Below, piece after piece: positions 17,270 to 26,400 of a DNA stretch of 64,000 bases. Where the stretch lies: assembly GCA_021325235.1 (NCBI GenBank), contig JAJPHN010000006.1, forward strand, positions 186,001 through 250,000, given 5' to 3'. The notes below the pieces were generated by a model. The model was not told where the DNA came from and ran no database searches. It saw only the letters and a list, made by a program, of their open reading frames with translations. The stretch comes from Terriglobia bacterium. GTDB lineage: Bacteria > Acidobacteriota > Terriglobia > Bryobacterales > Bryobacteraceae. Made by a program: the position numbers and the translations under genes. The first letter of the stretch is position 1. Each line of letters begins with the position of its first letter.

Positions 17270-19078
17270 ATGTTTGACCACGGCCCCATCATCGAACGCG
17301 GCAACCTGCGCTATCTTCCCGTAGTCCCTGGCCGTCTCGAATTCGCACTCCACGTCCGCCGCGAACTTCTCGCTGCGCAACCGCGCGTGGTCGCCGTCCA
17401 GCTCCCGTACACTCTCGAGCGCGAATATCTGCAGGCCGCTGCGCGCCTCCCGCAGATGTCCGTCCTGCTGCTCAATCCCGACGATGAGCATCCCCTCTAC
17501 ATCCCGGTCGAGCCGGGCGATCCTTTTGTCGAAGCGCTCCGCACCGCCATCGAGCTCGATGCCGAGATTCTCTTCCTCGAGCCCCCGGCTGCCAATCCGC
17601 TGCGCCGCGATCTGCTCTATCCCTCCAGCTACTCCGCTGAAATGATCGGCGTCGGCCCCTATGTAGAAACCTACCGTCTGCACCCGCGCGAACGCACCCA
17701 GCAGGAAACCTGGTTCGCCAGCGCCATGGCCTGGAAACTCCAGGGCGCCGATCCTCTCGCGCGTGTCTCTGTCGTGGTTTCCCTAGCCGCCCTCGATCCC
17801 CTTCTTGACGCCATGGAAAAGCCGCAGGACGAGCCGCCGCGCGCTCCCGTTCAGCTTTTCCGAACCTCGAAACTCTACAATCTTCATCCCGATTGCCTCG
17901 CCGAAGTCACCGCCGAGCCGCCCTTCTATCAGGACAAGTACAACGCATTGCGCGACGATCCGCAGAATGCGCGTATTGACCGTCCCCGCTGGCAGCTCGA
18001 TCTGCTGCGCCAGGCCGAAGCCGAATACATCGTCAAAACGGGCGACCAGATCCGTCCCTGGCAGCGCCTCGCGCTCGCTAAATTTGCCCGCAACCTGGCG
18101 CTGCTCGATCGCGAACTGCTGCCTGGCGCCTACGATCTCGCGCTCGCCGCCCGCTCGCTGGTCGACGATAACTACGGCTACGAAGTCTGGGAGATGGCTA
18201 ATCGCTATCCGCCCCAGCAGACCGAAGATCCGCCGTTAGAAACGCTCAATATCTCCGGCAACGAGATCTGGCTGCATACCCGCCGCATGCGCATTCGCCG
18301 CCGCCTGCCGCGTCTGAAGCAGCGCCTCAAACCCGCCCGTCTCGAACGCAAACGCGAACGCACCAAAGGCGAATGGGCGCGCCAGACCAACGGCCTTTCC
18401 ATCTGCTCCTATCCTCCCGAAGACATCGTCATCGAAGACTACGGCCGCTTCCTCAAACAGCACGCCAAAAGCATGCTGAGCGAGGAGCGTTCGCGCGTCG
18501 AGCCGTTTCTCGCCTCCACCCGCGACGGCATCGACCTGCGCGAGACCATTCGCAACTGGCACCAGGGCAAGCTCTACGTGCGCGAAGACGGTCAGTTCTC
18601 AGCCGACGTCGGCGCCATCGTCATCATCTTCGACGAAGATCGCGCCGGCCGTTACTCCTACCTGACCACCTGGCTCGGCGAGCACCAGAACGAATCCGAC
18701 ATGGCGTTCTATTCCACCGAGCCTTTCGACCATCTGGTCGGCCCCGGCATCGGACGCGCTGAATACGGCGGCCTCATGATGACCCTTCCCTCCGGCCGCC
18801 TCTACGATGTCTGGAGCGATTTCGACTACGATGAGGCCGAAACCAAGGCCGAGCGCTTGCTCATCGCCGCCATCGATTATTCGATGGAGCGCCACGTTGT
18901 TTACGCCGCCGCCCGCCCGCCGCGCTCGAAATTCCGCCAGCTCGCCGCCCGGCTCAACCGCAAAATCGTCTACATCCCGCTCGGCCAGCTCTCACCCGCC
19001 AAGCTCAAAAAAATCCGCGTCGTCCACGTCCTCGACAGCCATCAGCGCCGCAACGAAGCGAAGCAGTACATCTGGTAA
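17270..19078 (+). CDS. Uncharacterised 602-residue protein, putative MoxR partner
   Basis: No family is certain. The N-terminal 200 residues have the pattern seen in TraB/EreA-like and DUF5682 proteins: a VRRELLAAQPRVVAVQLP segment (a strand ending in a polar motif), then RTQQETWFASAMAWKLQGA before a hydrophobic VSVVVSLAALDPLL strand. The middle is charged and helical, with a very basic RMRIRRRLPRLKQRLKPARL-like region near residue 345. The C-terminal half contains GAIVIIFDEDR, STEPFDHLVGPGIGRAEYGG and a final strand-rich part. No signal peptide or membrane helix is seen. DUF5682 proteins are often encoded with MoxR ATPases, which would fit the context, but the similarity is weak and needs a profile search. 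Confidence 0.6.
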   Translation: MFDHGPIIERGNLRYLPVVPGRLEFALHVRRELLAAQPRVVAVQLPYTLEREYLQAAARLPQMSVLLLNPDDEHPLYIPVEPGDPFVEALRTAIELDAEILFLEPPAANPLRRDLLYPSSYSAEMIGVGPYVETYRLHPRERTQQETWFASAMAWKLQGADPLARVSVVVSLAALDPLLDAMEKPQDEPPRAPVQLFRTSKLYNLHPDCLAEVTAEPPFYQDKYNALRDDPQNARIDRPRWQLDLLRQAEAEYIVKTGDQIRPWQRLALAKFARNLALLDRELLPGAYDLALAARSLVDDNYGYEVWEMANRYPPQQTEDPPLETLNISGNEIWLHTRRMRIRRRLPRLKQRLKPARLERKRERTKGEWARQTNGLSICSYPPEDIVIEDYGRFLKQHAKSMLSEERSRVEPFLASTRDGIDLRETIRNWHQGKLYVREDGQFSADVGAIVIIFDEDRAGRYSYLTTWLGEHQNESDMAFYSTEPFDHLVGPGIGRAEYGGLMMTLPSGRLYDVWSDFDYDEAETKAERLLIAAIDYSMERHVVYAAARPPRSKFRQLAARLNRKIVYIPLGQLSPAKLKKIRVVHVLDSHQRRNEAKQYIW

Positions 19079-19205
19079 GCGGCCGCAGCCACCCGCGGTG
19101 ACACTCCCCAGCGAAAAATTTTCTTGCTGCTCTTCAACCAGTTCCCGCCGCTCCCGCCTTCCCGGCGCTCACTGCCGTGCCCCACTGGTGCGCAGGAGTC
19201 GAATC

Positions 19206-19750
19206 ATGATCCAATTCCCCCCGACCGAGGATCTTCTCATCCCCAGCGAAGACCGCGCCGAATTCAACCAGCTCCGCGCCGGGCTGCACGCCGAGTACGC
19301 GGCCCAGACACCCACCGAGCTGCTTCTGGTTGCAGATGAGTCCGCGTTTTATCAGCGAGGCGAAGATTACAAATCGAGCTCGTCCAGAACACCTGGTGCC
19401 TGCGCCGCTTCCGCCTGCTCGAAGCCAAAACCTTGCGCATGGCCGTCGCCGAATTCCCCACTCTCAACTTCCTGCAACGCGCCATCGCCGGAGCCGAACG
19501 CGCCTGCCACCGCGCCCTCGCCGCCCTCACCAAGCTGCAAAAGGAACGTGGCTTCGTTCCTTCAAAAACTGAACGCAGCGCCCAGCCCGAGCGCCCCGCC
19601 ACTCAGGACGCTGGCTTCGTTCCTCAAAAATCGCCATCCCATCCGGCCCCCGTCCAACCCGCAGCCGCCCAAACTGGCTTCGTTCCTTCAAAATCGCAAC
19701 CCGGCCCCTCGCGCACCCAGCCCGACTTAGCCCGCCGGCACGGCTCCTGA
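19206..19750 (+). pseudogene. Frameshifted GFVP-repeat protein gene interrupted by a 44-bp repeat
   Basis: ATG at 19206 follows CAGGAG. The first frame runs MIQFPPTEDLLIPSED to TELLLV, and is then out of register after 44 inserted bases (19332-19375). The second frame, from 19376, continues ELVQNTWCLRRFRLLEAKTL, a helical segment, and LQKERGFVPSK, with later AGFVPQKS and TGFVPSKS units. Removing the 44 bases joins LLLV to ELVQNTW without any gap. The tail repeat is 63 nt long; a further copy lies beyond the stop in another frame, so a second shift is likely. Proteins of this shape (short helical body with repeated GFV(P/S)xK tail) are typical of Solibacter-like genomes; no function is known. 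Confidence 0.75.
19332..19375 (-). repeat. Dispersed 44-bp repeat element inserted in a reading frame
   Basis: The minus strand of 19336-19368 reads AATCTTCGCCTCGCTGA, then a variable 3-5 bases, CGCGG and a CTCAT end. The same sequence occurs twice in tandem at 60537-60607. Its length is not a multiple of three, and its excision would restore the host frame exactly. No inverted ends or target duplication are evident. Confidence 0.75.
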
Positions 19751-19772
19751 GTGGCTTCGTTCCTGAAAATCG
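19549..19772 (+). repeat. Four copies of a TGGCTTCGTTCCTTCAAAA repeat
   Basis: Copies begin at about 19549, 19612, 19675 and 19752. The first three are spaced exactly 63 nt (21 codons) and encode GFVP(S/Q)K. The fourth is 77 nt further on, after the stop and in a different frame. Confidence 0.8.
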
Positions 19773-19817
19773 CATCTCACCGCAAAATATGACCCAACTC
19801 TGCTAAAACGATCAATA

Positions 19818-21281
19818 GTGCCTTTAGTAAGTGAAGATCTTCCGGTCGATCGTGTCTCCGCACCCGGACGACGGCGCATCCTGGTCATCGACGACGAGCT
19901 CGACATCCGCGAAAGCCTCGAACTGCTGCTCACCGGCGAAAACTACGACGTCGATCTGGCGGAAACCGCCGCCGCCGGCCTGCAGAAATTCGAATCCGGC
20001 TCCTACGATCTCGTCCTGCTCGACCTCATGCTGCCCGACCGCTCCGGCCTCGATGTCCTGGCCGACATCCGCCAGCGCGACACCGAAACACCGATCTTCA
20101 TGCTCACCGCCTATGGCTCGGTCGAAGTTGCCGTGCGCGCGCTCAAGCTCCGCGCCAACGACTATTTCGCCAAGCCCTGGGACAACGAAAAGCTGCTGAT
20201 CGAAATCGATCGCATGATCGCCAAGGGCCACCTCGAGCGCGAAAATACCCAGCTCAAGCGCGCCCTCAAGCAGCGTTACTCGTTCCCAAACATCGTCGGC
20301 AAGAGCGAGCGCATGGTCCGCCTCCTCGATCAGGTCGCCCAGGTAGCTCCCAGCCGCGCTACCATCCTGATCACCGGCGAAACCGGCACCGGGAAAGAGC
20401 TCATCGCCAAAGCCATCCACGCCCATTCCGCCCGCGCCGACCAGATCTTCGTTCCCGTAAACAGCGGTTCGCTGCCCTCGGAAATGCTCGAATCTCTCCT
20501 CTTCGGGCACGTCAAAGGCTCCTTCACCGGCGCCATCGCCAATCGCAAGGGCTATTTCGAATCCGCCAACCGCGGCACCATTTTCTTCGACGAAGTCGGC
20601 ACCATCGGCCCCGAGATTCAGGTCAAACTCCTGCGCGTCTTACAGGACCGCGAGTTCATGCCGCTCGGCTCCAACGACACCGTCAAGGTCGACGTCCGCA
20701 TCATCGCCGCCACGAACGCCGATCTCCGCAAACTCGTAGAAGAAGGCAAATTCCGCGAAGACCTCTACTACCGCCTCAACGTCATCAACCTGAACCTGCC
20801 CGCCCTGCGCGATCGCAAAGAAGACATCCCGCTGCTCATCGACCACTTCTTCACCCGCTACTGCCGCGACAACGAAAAATTCCTCAACTCCGATGGCCGC
20901 TCCACCCTCGCCTTCGAGCCCGAAGCCATGCAGATTCTGATGGAGCACAACTGGCCCGGCAACGTCCGCGAGCTCGAAAATGTCGTCGAGCGCGCCGTCG
21001 TCCTCGCCACTTCGCCGTCGGTTCCCGCGCACGTTCTCCCCGACTACCTGCAGCAGGCCAGCGGCATGCGCATCTCGCGCGACCCCAACGGCATGCTCGC
21101 CCCCGATGCCTCGCTCTTTGAAATCGTCGCCGATTTCGAGCGCCGCAAAATCATCGAAGCCCTCGAAGCCGTCAACTTCAGCCAGACCGAAGCCGCCGAA
21201 ACCCTGCGCATCCCGCTCTCCACCTTGAATCAGAAAATCAAGCGCCTGAACATCGACGTCAAGCGCCGCAACACCAGCTGA
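19818..21281 (+). CDS. Sigma-54-dependent response regulator, NtrC family
   Basis: 487 residues. Receiver domain about 19-135 with phospho-acceptor Asp69 (LVLLDLML) and Lys119. Sigma-54 interaction AAA+ domain about 157-395: Walker A GETGTGKE (187-194), a GSFTGA loop (234-239; the usual form is GAFTGA, so Ala to Ser) and Walker B TIFFDEVGT. C-terminal Fis-type helix-turn-helix ending FSQTEAAETLRIPLSTLNQK. It activates promoters of the -24/-12 class. No cognate kinase gene is adjacent, so it is an orphan here. GTG start at 19818. The M28 peptidase gene follows after 6 bp. Confidence 0.93.
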   Translation: MPLVSEDLPVDRVSAPGRRRILVIDDELDIRESLELLLTGENYDVDLAETAAAGLQKFESGSYDLVLLDLMLPDRSGLDVLADIRQRDTETPIFMLTAYGSVEVAVRALKLRANDYFAKPWDNEKLLIEIDRMIAKGHLERENTQLKRALKQRYSFPNIVGKSERMVRLLDQVAQVAPSRATILITGETGTGKELIAKAIHAHSARADQIFVPVNSGSLPSEMLESLLFGHVKGSFTGAIANRKGYFESANRGTIFFDEVGTIGPEIQVKLLRVLQDREFMPLGSNDTVKVDVRIIAATNADLRKLVEEGKFREDLYYRLNVINLNLPALRDRKEDIPLLIDHFFTRYCRDNEKFLNSDGRSTLAFEPEAMQILMEHNWPGNVRELENVVERAVVLATSPSVPAHVLPDYLQQASGMRISRDPNGMLAPDASLFEIVADFERRKIIEALEAVNFSQTEAAETLRIPLSTLNQKIKRLNIDVKRRNTS

Positions 21282-21287
21282 AACTTC

Positions 21288-23423
21288 ATGCGCACTTTCG
21301 CCGCGCTCACCCTGGGCGCTCTGCTGCCGTTGAGCAGCCCCGCCCAGCTCTCCAATATCCGCGGTTTCCCCGCCAGCGCCCAACCCGCCGAGCGCCGCCT
21401 GGAACAGCAGGCCCAGTCTGCCGCCTCGGCCGCCCATATCCGCGCCTACTGGGAGAACATGGCCTCCGAGCCCCATCAGGCCGGCTCCCCGCGCTCCCGC
21501 TCTGTCGCTCTCTACATAGCTGGCCTGCTCCGCGAATGGGGCCTCGACGCCTCCGTCGAGCGTTTCGAAGCGCTGATGCCCTATCCCACCGTCCGCCAGG
21601 TCGAAATGATCGCTCCACGCCGTTTCACCGCCGCTCTCCGCGAGCCGCCCGTCGCCGAAGACCCCAACAGCTCCGACCCCCACCAGCTCCCCACCTTCAA
21701 CGCTTACGCTGCCTCGGGCGACGTCACCGGCGAGGTGGTCTATGCCAACTTCGGCCTCCCAGCCGATTACGATTGGCTCGATAAACACGGCATCAGCGTC
21801 AAAGGCAAAATCGTCCTCACCCGCTACGGCAAGAGCTGGCGCGGCATCAAGCCCAAAGTTGCCGCCGAGCACGGCGCCATCGCCTGCCTCATCTACTCCG
21901 ACCCTCACGAAGACGGCTATTTCGAGGACGACACCTACCCCAAAGGCCCCATGCGCCCCGATGACGGCGTGCAGCGCGGCAGCGTCCTCGATATGCCGCT
22001 CTATCCCGGCGACCCGCTCTCGCCCGGCTGGGCCTCCGAGAAAGGCGCGCGCAAGCTCGATCGCTCCGAAGCCAAATCGCTCATGACCATTCCGGTCCTC
22101 CCGCTCTCCTACGCCGATGCCGCTCCCATCCTCGAGGAGCTCACCGGCCCCGTCGTTCCGCGCGACTGGCGCGGCGCGCTCGCCATCACCTATCACGCCG
22201 GTCCCGGCGCTTCCGTCGTTCACATCAAGACCGACTACGACTGGACCACCAAACCGCTCTTCGACGTCATCGCCACCATCCCTGGTTCGGAGGAGCCCGA
22301 CCGCTGGGTGCTCGCCGGCAATCACCACGACGCCTGGGTGAATGGCGCCGACGATCCCGTCTCCGGATCAGCCGCCCTGCTTGAAACCGCGCGCTCCCTC
22401 GCCGCGCTGAAGAAGCAAGGCTGGCAGCCGCGCCGCACCATCAAAATCTGCTTCTGGGATGGCGAAGAATTCGGCCTCCTCGGCTCTACCGAATGGGCCG
22501 AAAAGCATCAATCCGAGCTCCGCGAAAAAGCCGTCGCCTACCTCAATTCCGACTCCACCGCCAAAGGCTGGATCCACATCAGCGGCTCCCACACGCTCGA
22601 ATCCTTCGCCGCCGAAGTGGCTTCTTCCATCCAGCAGCCCGGCACGAATCAGACCCTGCTCGAAGCCGCCGTCCATCACCCGCCCTCCGCCGATACCGAC
22701 GACGAACCGGCCGCCGGCAAAGGCGAAAAGCCGTTCTCCATCGGCGCGCTCGGCGCCGGTTCCGATTACGTCGCTTTCCTCGATTTCCTGGGCATCGCCA
22801 GCATGAACGAGGGCTTCGGCGGCCAGACCAAAAGCGGCATTTACCACTCCGTCTACGACTCCATCTACTGGTACGAGCATTTCTCCGACGGCACGTTCGC
22901 CGACGGCGAAGCCCTCTCGCGTTTCACCGCGACGGCTCTTCTGCGCCTCGCCAATGCCCCCGTGCTGCCCTTCGAATTCACCCGCTTCGCGACCACGGTC
23001 GAAGGCTACGTCAGCGAGATCGACAAAGAAGCCCAGCAGAACAACGTGCGCGTCAATCTGTCGCCCTTACAGCACGAGCTCGACACGCTCAAAGAGAACG
23101 GCACACGCTTTAACAACGAGCTCGAAGCCGCCCTTTCGAAAGACACCCTCGACGCAACTCGTCTCGCCAAACTCAACGACACGCTGCTGCGCACGGAGCG
23201 CGTCCTCACCCGCTCCGAAGGCCTGCCGAATCGAAGCTGGTACAAGCATCAGATCTACGCCCCGGGTTTCTACACCGGCTACGGCGTCAAAACGATTCCC
23301 GGCGTGCGCGAAGCTGTCGATAGCCGCAACGCCCCGCTCGCCCGCCGCGAAGTCCAGGTTGTAGACGAGTGCTTGTCTGAACTGAACCGCCTCGTTTCCG
23401 CCGCTGTCCAGCAAGTGCAATGA
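21288..23423 (+). CDS. Secreted M28 metallopeptidase, glutamate carboxypeptidase II-like
   Basis: 711 residues with a signal peptide (MRTFAALTLGALLPLSSPAQ). The architecture is that of glutamate carboxypeptidase II/transferrin-receptor relatives: a PA insert (GEVVYANFGLPADYDWL, GKIVLTRYG), the two-zinc peptidase domain with ligands in NHHDAWVNGADDPVSG, DGEEFGLLGSTEW, LNSDST and, near residue 522, IYHSVYDSIYWYEHF, and a C-terminal helical dimerisation domain. It should remove residues from the C-terminus of peptides in the periplasm or outside the cell. It sits 6 bp after the sigma-54 regulator, suggesting co-transcription, and ends at a strong hairpin. Confidence 0.92.
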   Translation: MRTFAALTLGALLPLSSPAQLSNIRGFPASAQPAERRLEQQAQSAASAAHIRAYWENMASEPHQAGSPRSRSVALYIAGLLREWGLDASVERFEALMPYPTVRQVEMIAPRRFTAALREPPVAEDPNSSDPHQLPTFNAYAASGDVTGEVVYANFGLPADYDWLDKHGISVKGKIVLTRYGKSWRGIKPKVAAEHGAIACLIYSDPHEDGYFEDDTYPKGPMRPDDGVQRGSVLDMPLYPGDPLSPGWASEKGARKLDRSEAKSLMTIPVLPLSYADAAPILEELTGPVVPRDWRGALAITYHAGPGASVVHIKTDYDWTTKPLFDVIATIPGSEEPDRWVLAGNHHDAWVNGADDPVSGSAALLETARSLAALKKQGWQPRRTIKICFWDGEEFGLLGSTEWAEKHQSELREKAVAYLNSDSTAKGWIHISGSHTLESFAAEVASSIQQPGTNQTLLEAAVHHPPSADTDDEPAAGKGEKPFSIGALGAGSDYVAFLDFLGIASMNEGFGGQTKSGIYHSVYDSIYWYEHFSDGTFADGEALSRFTATALLRLANAPVLPFEFTRFATTVEGYVSEIDKEAQQNNVRVNLSPLQHELDTLKENGTRFNNELEAALSKDTLDATRLAKLNDTLLRTERVLTRSEGLPNRSWYKHQIYAPGFYTGYGVKTIPGVREAVDSRNAPLARREVQVVDECLSELNRLVSAAVQQVQ

Positions 23424-23428
23424 CAAAA

Positions 23429-23457
23429 GAGCGGAAACCGTTATCCGGTTTCCGCTC
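23429..23457. terminator. Bidirectional terminator between convergent genes
   Basis: A perfect 12-bp stem, GAGCGGAAACCG (23429-23440) and its complement (23446-23457), with a TTATC loop. On the minus strand it is followed by TTTTG, on the plus strand by CTTAACTT. It serves the M28 peptidase and the TonB receptor genes. Confidence 0.87.
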
Positions 23458-23495
23458 CTTAACTTACCAGCTTTGCTTCTGACGCCTTAGAGTCG

Positions 23496-26400
23496 TCAGA
23501 AGTAGAACGTCAGGTGTCCTTGCCCTTGTCTGGGCGAGTTCGCCTGACAGTTGATCACCTTGCCGAAATTGGCGTCGTTCAGGTTCGTATCCGGTCCGCA
23601 GAACGTTACTCGGTTCAGGATGTTGTAGTACTCAACCTCCAGCTTGAACTTGAATCGCTCTCCGATCGGGAAGTACTTCGCGAGCGCCACGTTCTCATTG
23701 AACGAGAACGGATTGCGAATGCTGCTGAGGACGCGCGGCTCGTCGCCAATCGCCCACTGCCCCGGATCCTGGAAGGCTGCCGCATTCAGCACCGGCAACC
23801 CCTTGTATACATTGTTGTAGTTGAATTGCTGGGTAACGCCTTTCACGATGTTCGGGCGATTCGCTGCGCCGCTGCCCAGTGGATCGCCCGCCACGTTCAC
23901 CGTCAGCGGGCTGCCGCTCTCGTAATCGATCTCCGGCGAGATCTGCCAGCCGCCCAGAACGACATTTGCAATGCCGCCGCGATTTAGCCAGGTGCGTCCC
24001 TTGCCGAAGGGCAGTTCGTAGGTGCCCGCGAACTTGATCAGCTGTGGTTGGTCGTTGTTGTCGATCGACCATTCGGCCTTCTGATTGTCCTTGTTGAGCG
24101 CGCGTCCCACGAACGAGGTGAAGCCGGAATTCGTATCCGACATCATCTTCGAGAAGTTGTACGAGAACAGGAACCCGAGGCCGTTGCTATAGCGCTTCTC
24201 AGCCTGCAGCTGGAATGCGTTATAGAGCGCCGATCCGGTCATGTCGAAATTGTTAAAGATATCGGCATACATTGGATAGGGTCGCAGCGCCTGCAGCAGG
24301 CTGGCATTCGGGAAGTCCTTATTGAAGTTTGCATACGGTGCGGGGATGCCGAGCGCCGGGCCCTCGGTGCTGAACGGCTGTCCGAGCAGCGAGCCGTATT
24401 TCGCAAGCAAGCCGGGCGAAATGGAGTTGATCGGATTCAACTGCGACGGCAGATGGTTGCCGCGGTTCCCGGTGTAGTTCAAGGTCAGGAAGACATTCCC
24501 CGGCAGCTCGCGCTGAATGCCGGTAATCCAGACGATGTCATAGGGCGCAACGCCGTCGCGAGCCGGATCGAAGGCGTTGATGGTCGTGCCATTCCCGATG
24601 CCCGGCGTGAATGTTCTCTGTCCCGGAGCCGGCAGTATTCCACTGTCCCATGATCCGAAGCCGGGAATGTTTGAGCCAAGCGAAGGAGCCGTGTAGGAGC
24701 CGAGCAGCAGGTTCCCGTAGTTCACCGCGACCTTGCTGATGCCGTATTCATAAGCGCCGCCGTTCAGGTAATTCATGGCCCCGCCGAGCTGCAGCACGGT
24801 CTTGCTGTTGAGCTGGTACGAAGCGCCCAGGCGCGGGCCGAAATGGTTCCAGTGAATGGCCGCACGCTCGGTCCCGGCGCAAGTGATGCAGTAGCCGAAC
24901 CGGGTCGCCGCGCCCAGGCGGCCACTTGCATCGGGGTTGGGCTTGGTGGAGTCGAAATACACGATGTTGTCGTGCATCTCCTGGAACGGCACCATCACGT
25001 CCCAGCGCACGCCGATGTTGAAGGTAAATTTCGGCGTTAGCTTGATGTCGTCCTGGATATAACTCGAAACGTCAGTATTATGCAGGCGCAGCTCCTGTGA
25101 GCCCGTGCGGTTCGCGCTGTCTACTGTGCCCAGCAGATAACTGGCGAACGCATTACCGGTATTCGAAAGATTGGTGGGGTCCGCCGTCTCGTTATTGCTG
25201 AAGTTGAAGTTGCCGGCGCACTGCTGGCATTCGTTATCGTCCTGATACGTGCGCCGGAACTCCCAGCCGATGTTGAAGGTGTGTTTGCCGTGGATATACA
25301 GGTAATTGTTGTCAAATACGATGCCCAGCTTGCGGTTGATCGAATTCGTGTTCGAGGAGCCGAAGTTGCCCGGCGAAAGCGGACCGCCGAAATTGATCCC
25401 CGGAACGATCGGGGCGCCCGGAGCCGCGGCCAACTGTGGTTGCGGGCCGTTGCGGCTCGGAATCTGGAAATTCAGCTCGCCCAGCCAGCTCGCCCCGGCG
25501 GTCATGATCAGGTTCGGGCTGATGTTGTACGAATAGGTCGGAAGAAACACCGTCCCGAGATCCGGGAAGTACGTGAAGAACGCGAGCGGATTCCCCTGCG
25601 GCAGGCCCGAGCCGCCGTACGATGTTTGGCGGTCGCGCCACATCGCCCAGTGGATCGTCTGCTTGTCGGTCAGGTTGTGATCGATCGTGAACCCCCATGG
25701 ATTCTGCCGCACCGGCAGCACGCCCAACAGGACTGGTTCGTTATTGCTGAACCCAGGATAGGTTGGATTCGGCATGTACTGCAGCAGGCTCACCGCAGTC
25801 GGGCTGAAGCACTGAGCCGGAATCTTGTTCCCGGGGAACTGTTGTCCGGGTGTCGCTCCGCCCGCGCTGCAGCTGCCCGGCAGACCCTTCGCCGGATCGA
25901 AGATCGGAATCTGCTTGCCGCTGGAATCGGTCAGGCCGCTAAAGTCGCCGGCCTTCTCGGCCGCCGTTGGCAACGAGAAGAACCCGGACGAGCCCACGTT
26001 CTGCCGGTACCATTCCATGCTGAGGTAAAAAAACGTGCGGTTCTTGCCGTTGTACAGTTTGGGGATAATCACCGGCCCGCCCAGCGAGAAGCCGTAATTG
26101 TTTTCGCGGTCCACCGCGACTGTCGGGTTCACCGCGCCGCGCGCGTCGAAGAAGTTGTTGCGGATGATCTCGAAGGCGTTGCCATGGAACTGATTCGTGC
26201 CGGAGGCCGTCTGATACGTCACCACGCCCTGCGCCAGCCCGTATTGCGCGCCAAACGAATTCCGCAGAATCGTGTACTGGTTCACCAGATCGAATGGCGG
26301 ATTCCAGATCGTCTGGAAACCCTGCGTCTCCGACTGCGCCATCGGAATGCCGTTGAACACGACTTCGTTCTGGAAGTCTACGCCGCCATTCAGGCGATGG

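Noticed and set aside
20640-22328. Minus-strand open frame of 562 codons under the sigma-54 regulator and M28 peptidase genes
   Set aside because: It is antisense to two genes with clear domains, is Gly/Val/Asp-rich from reversed GC-rich codons, and shows no domain or ribosome site.
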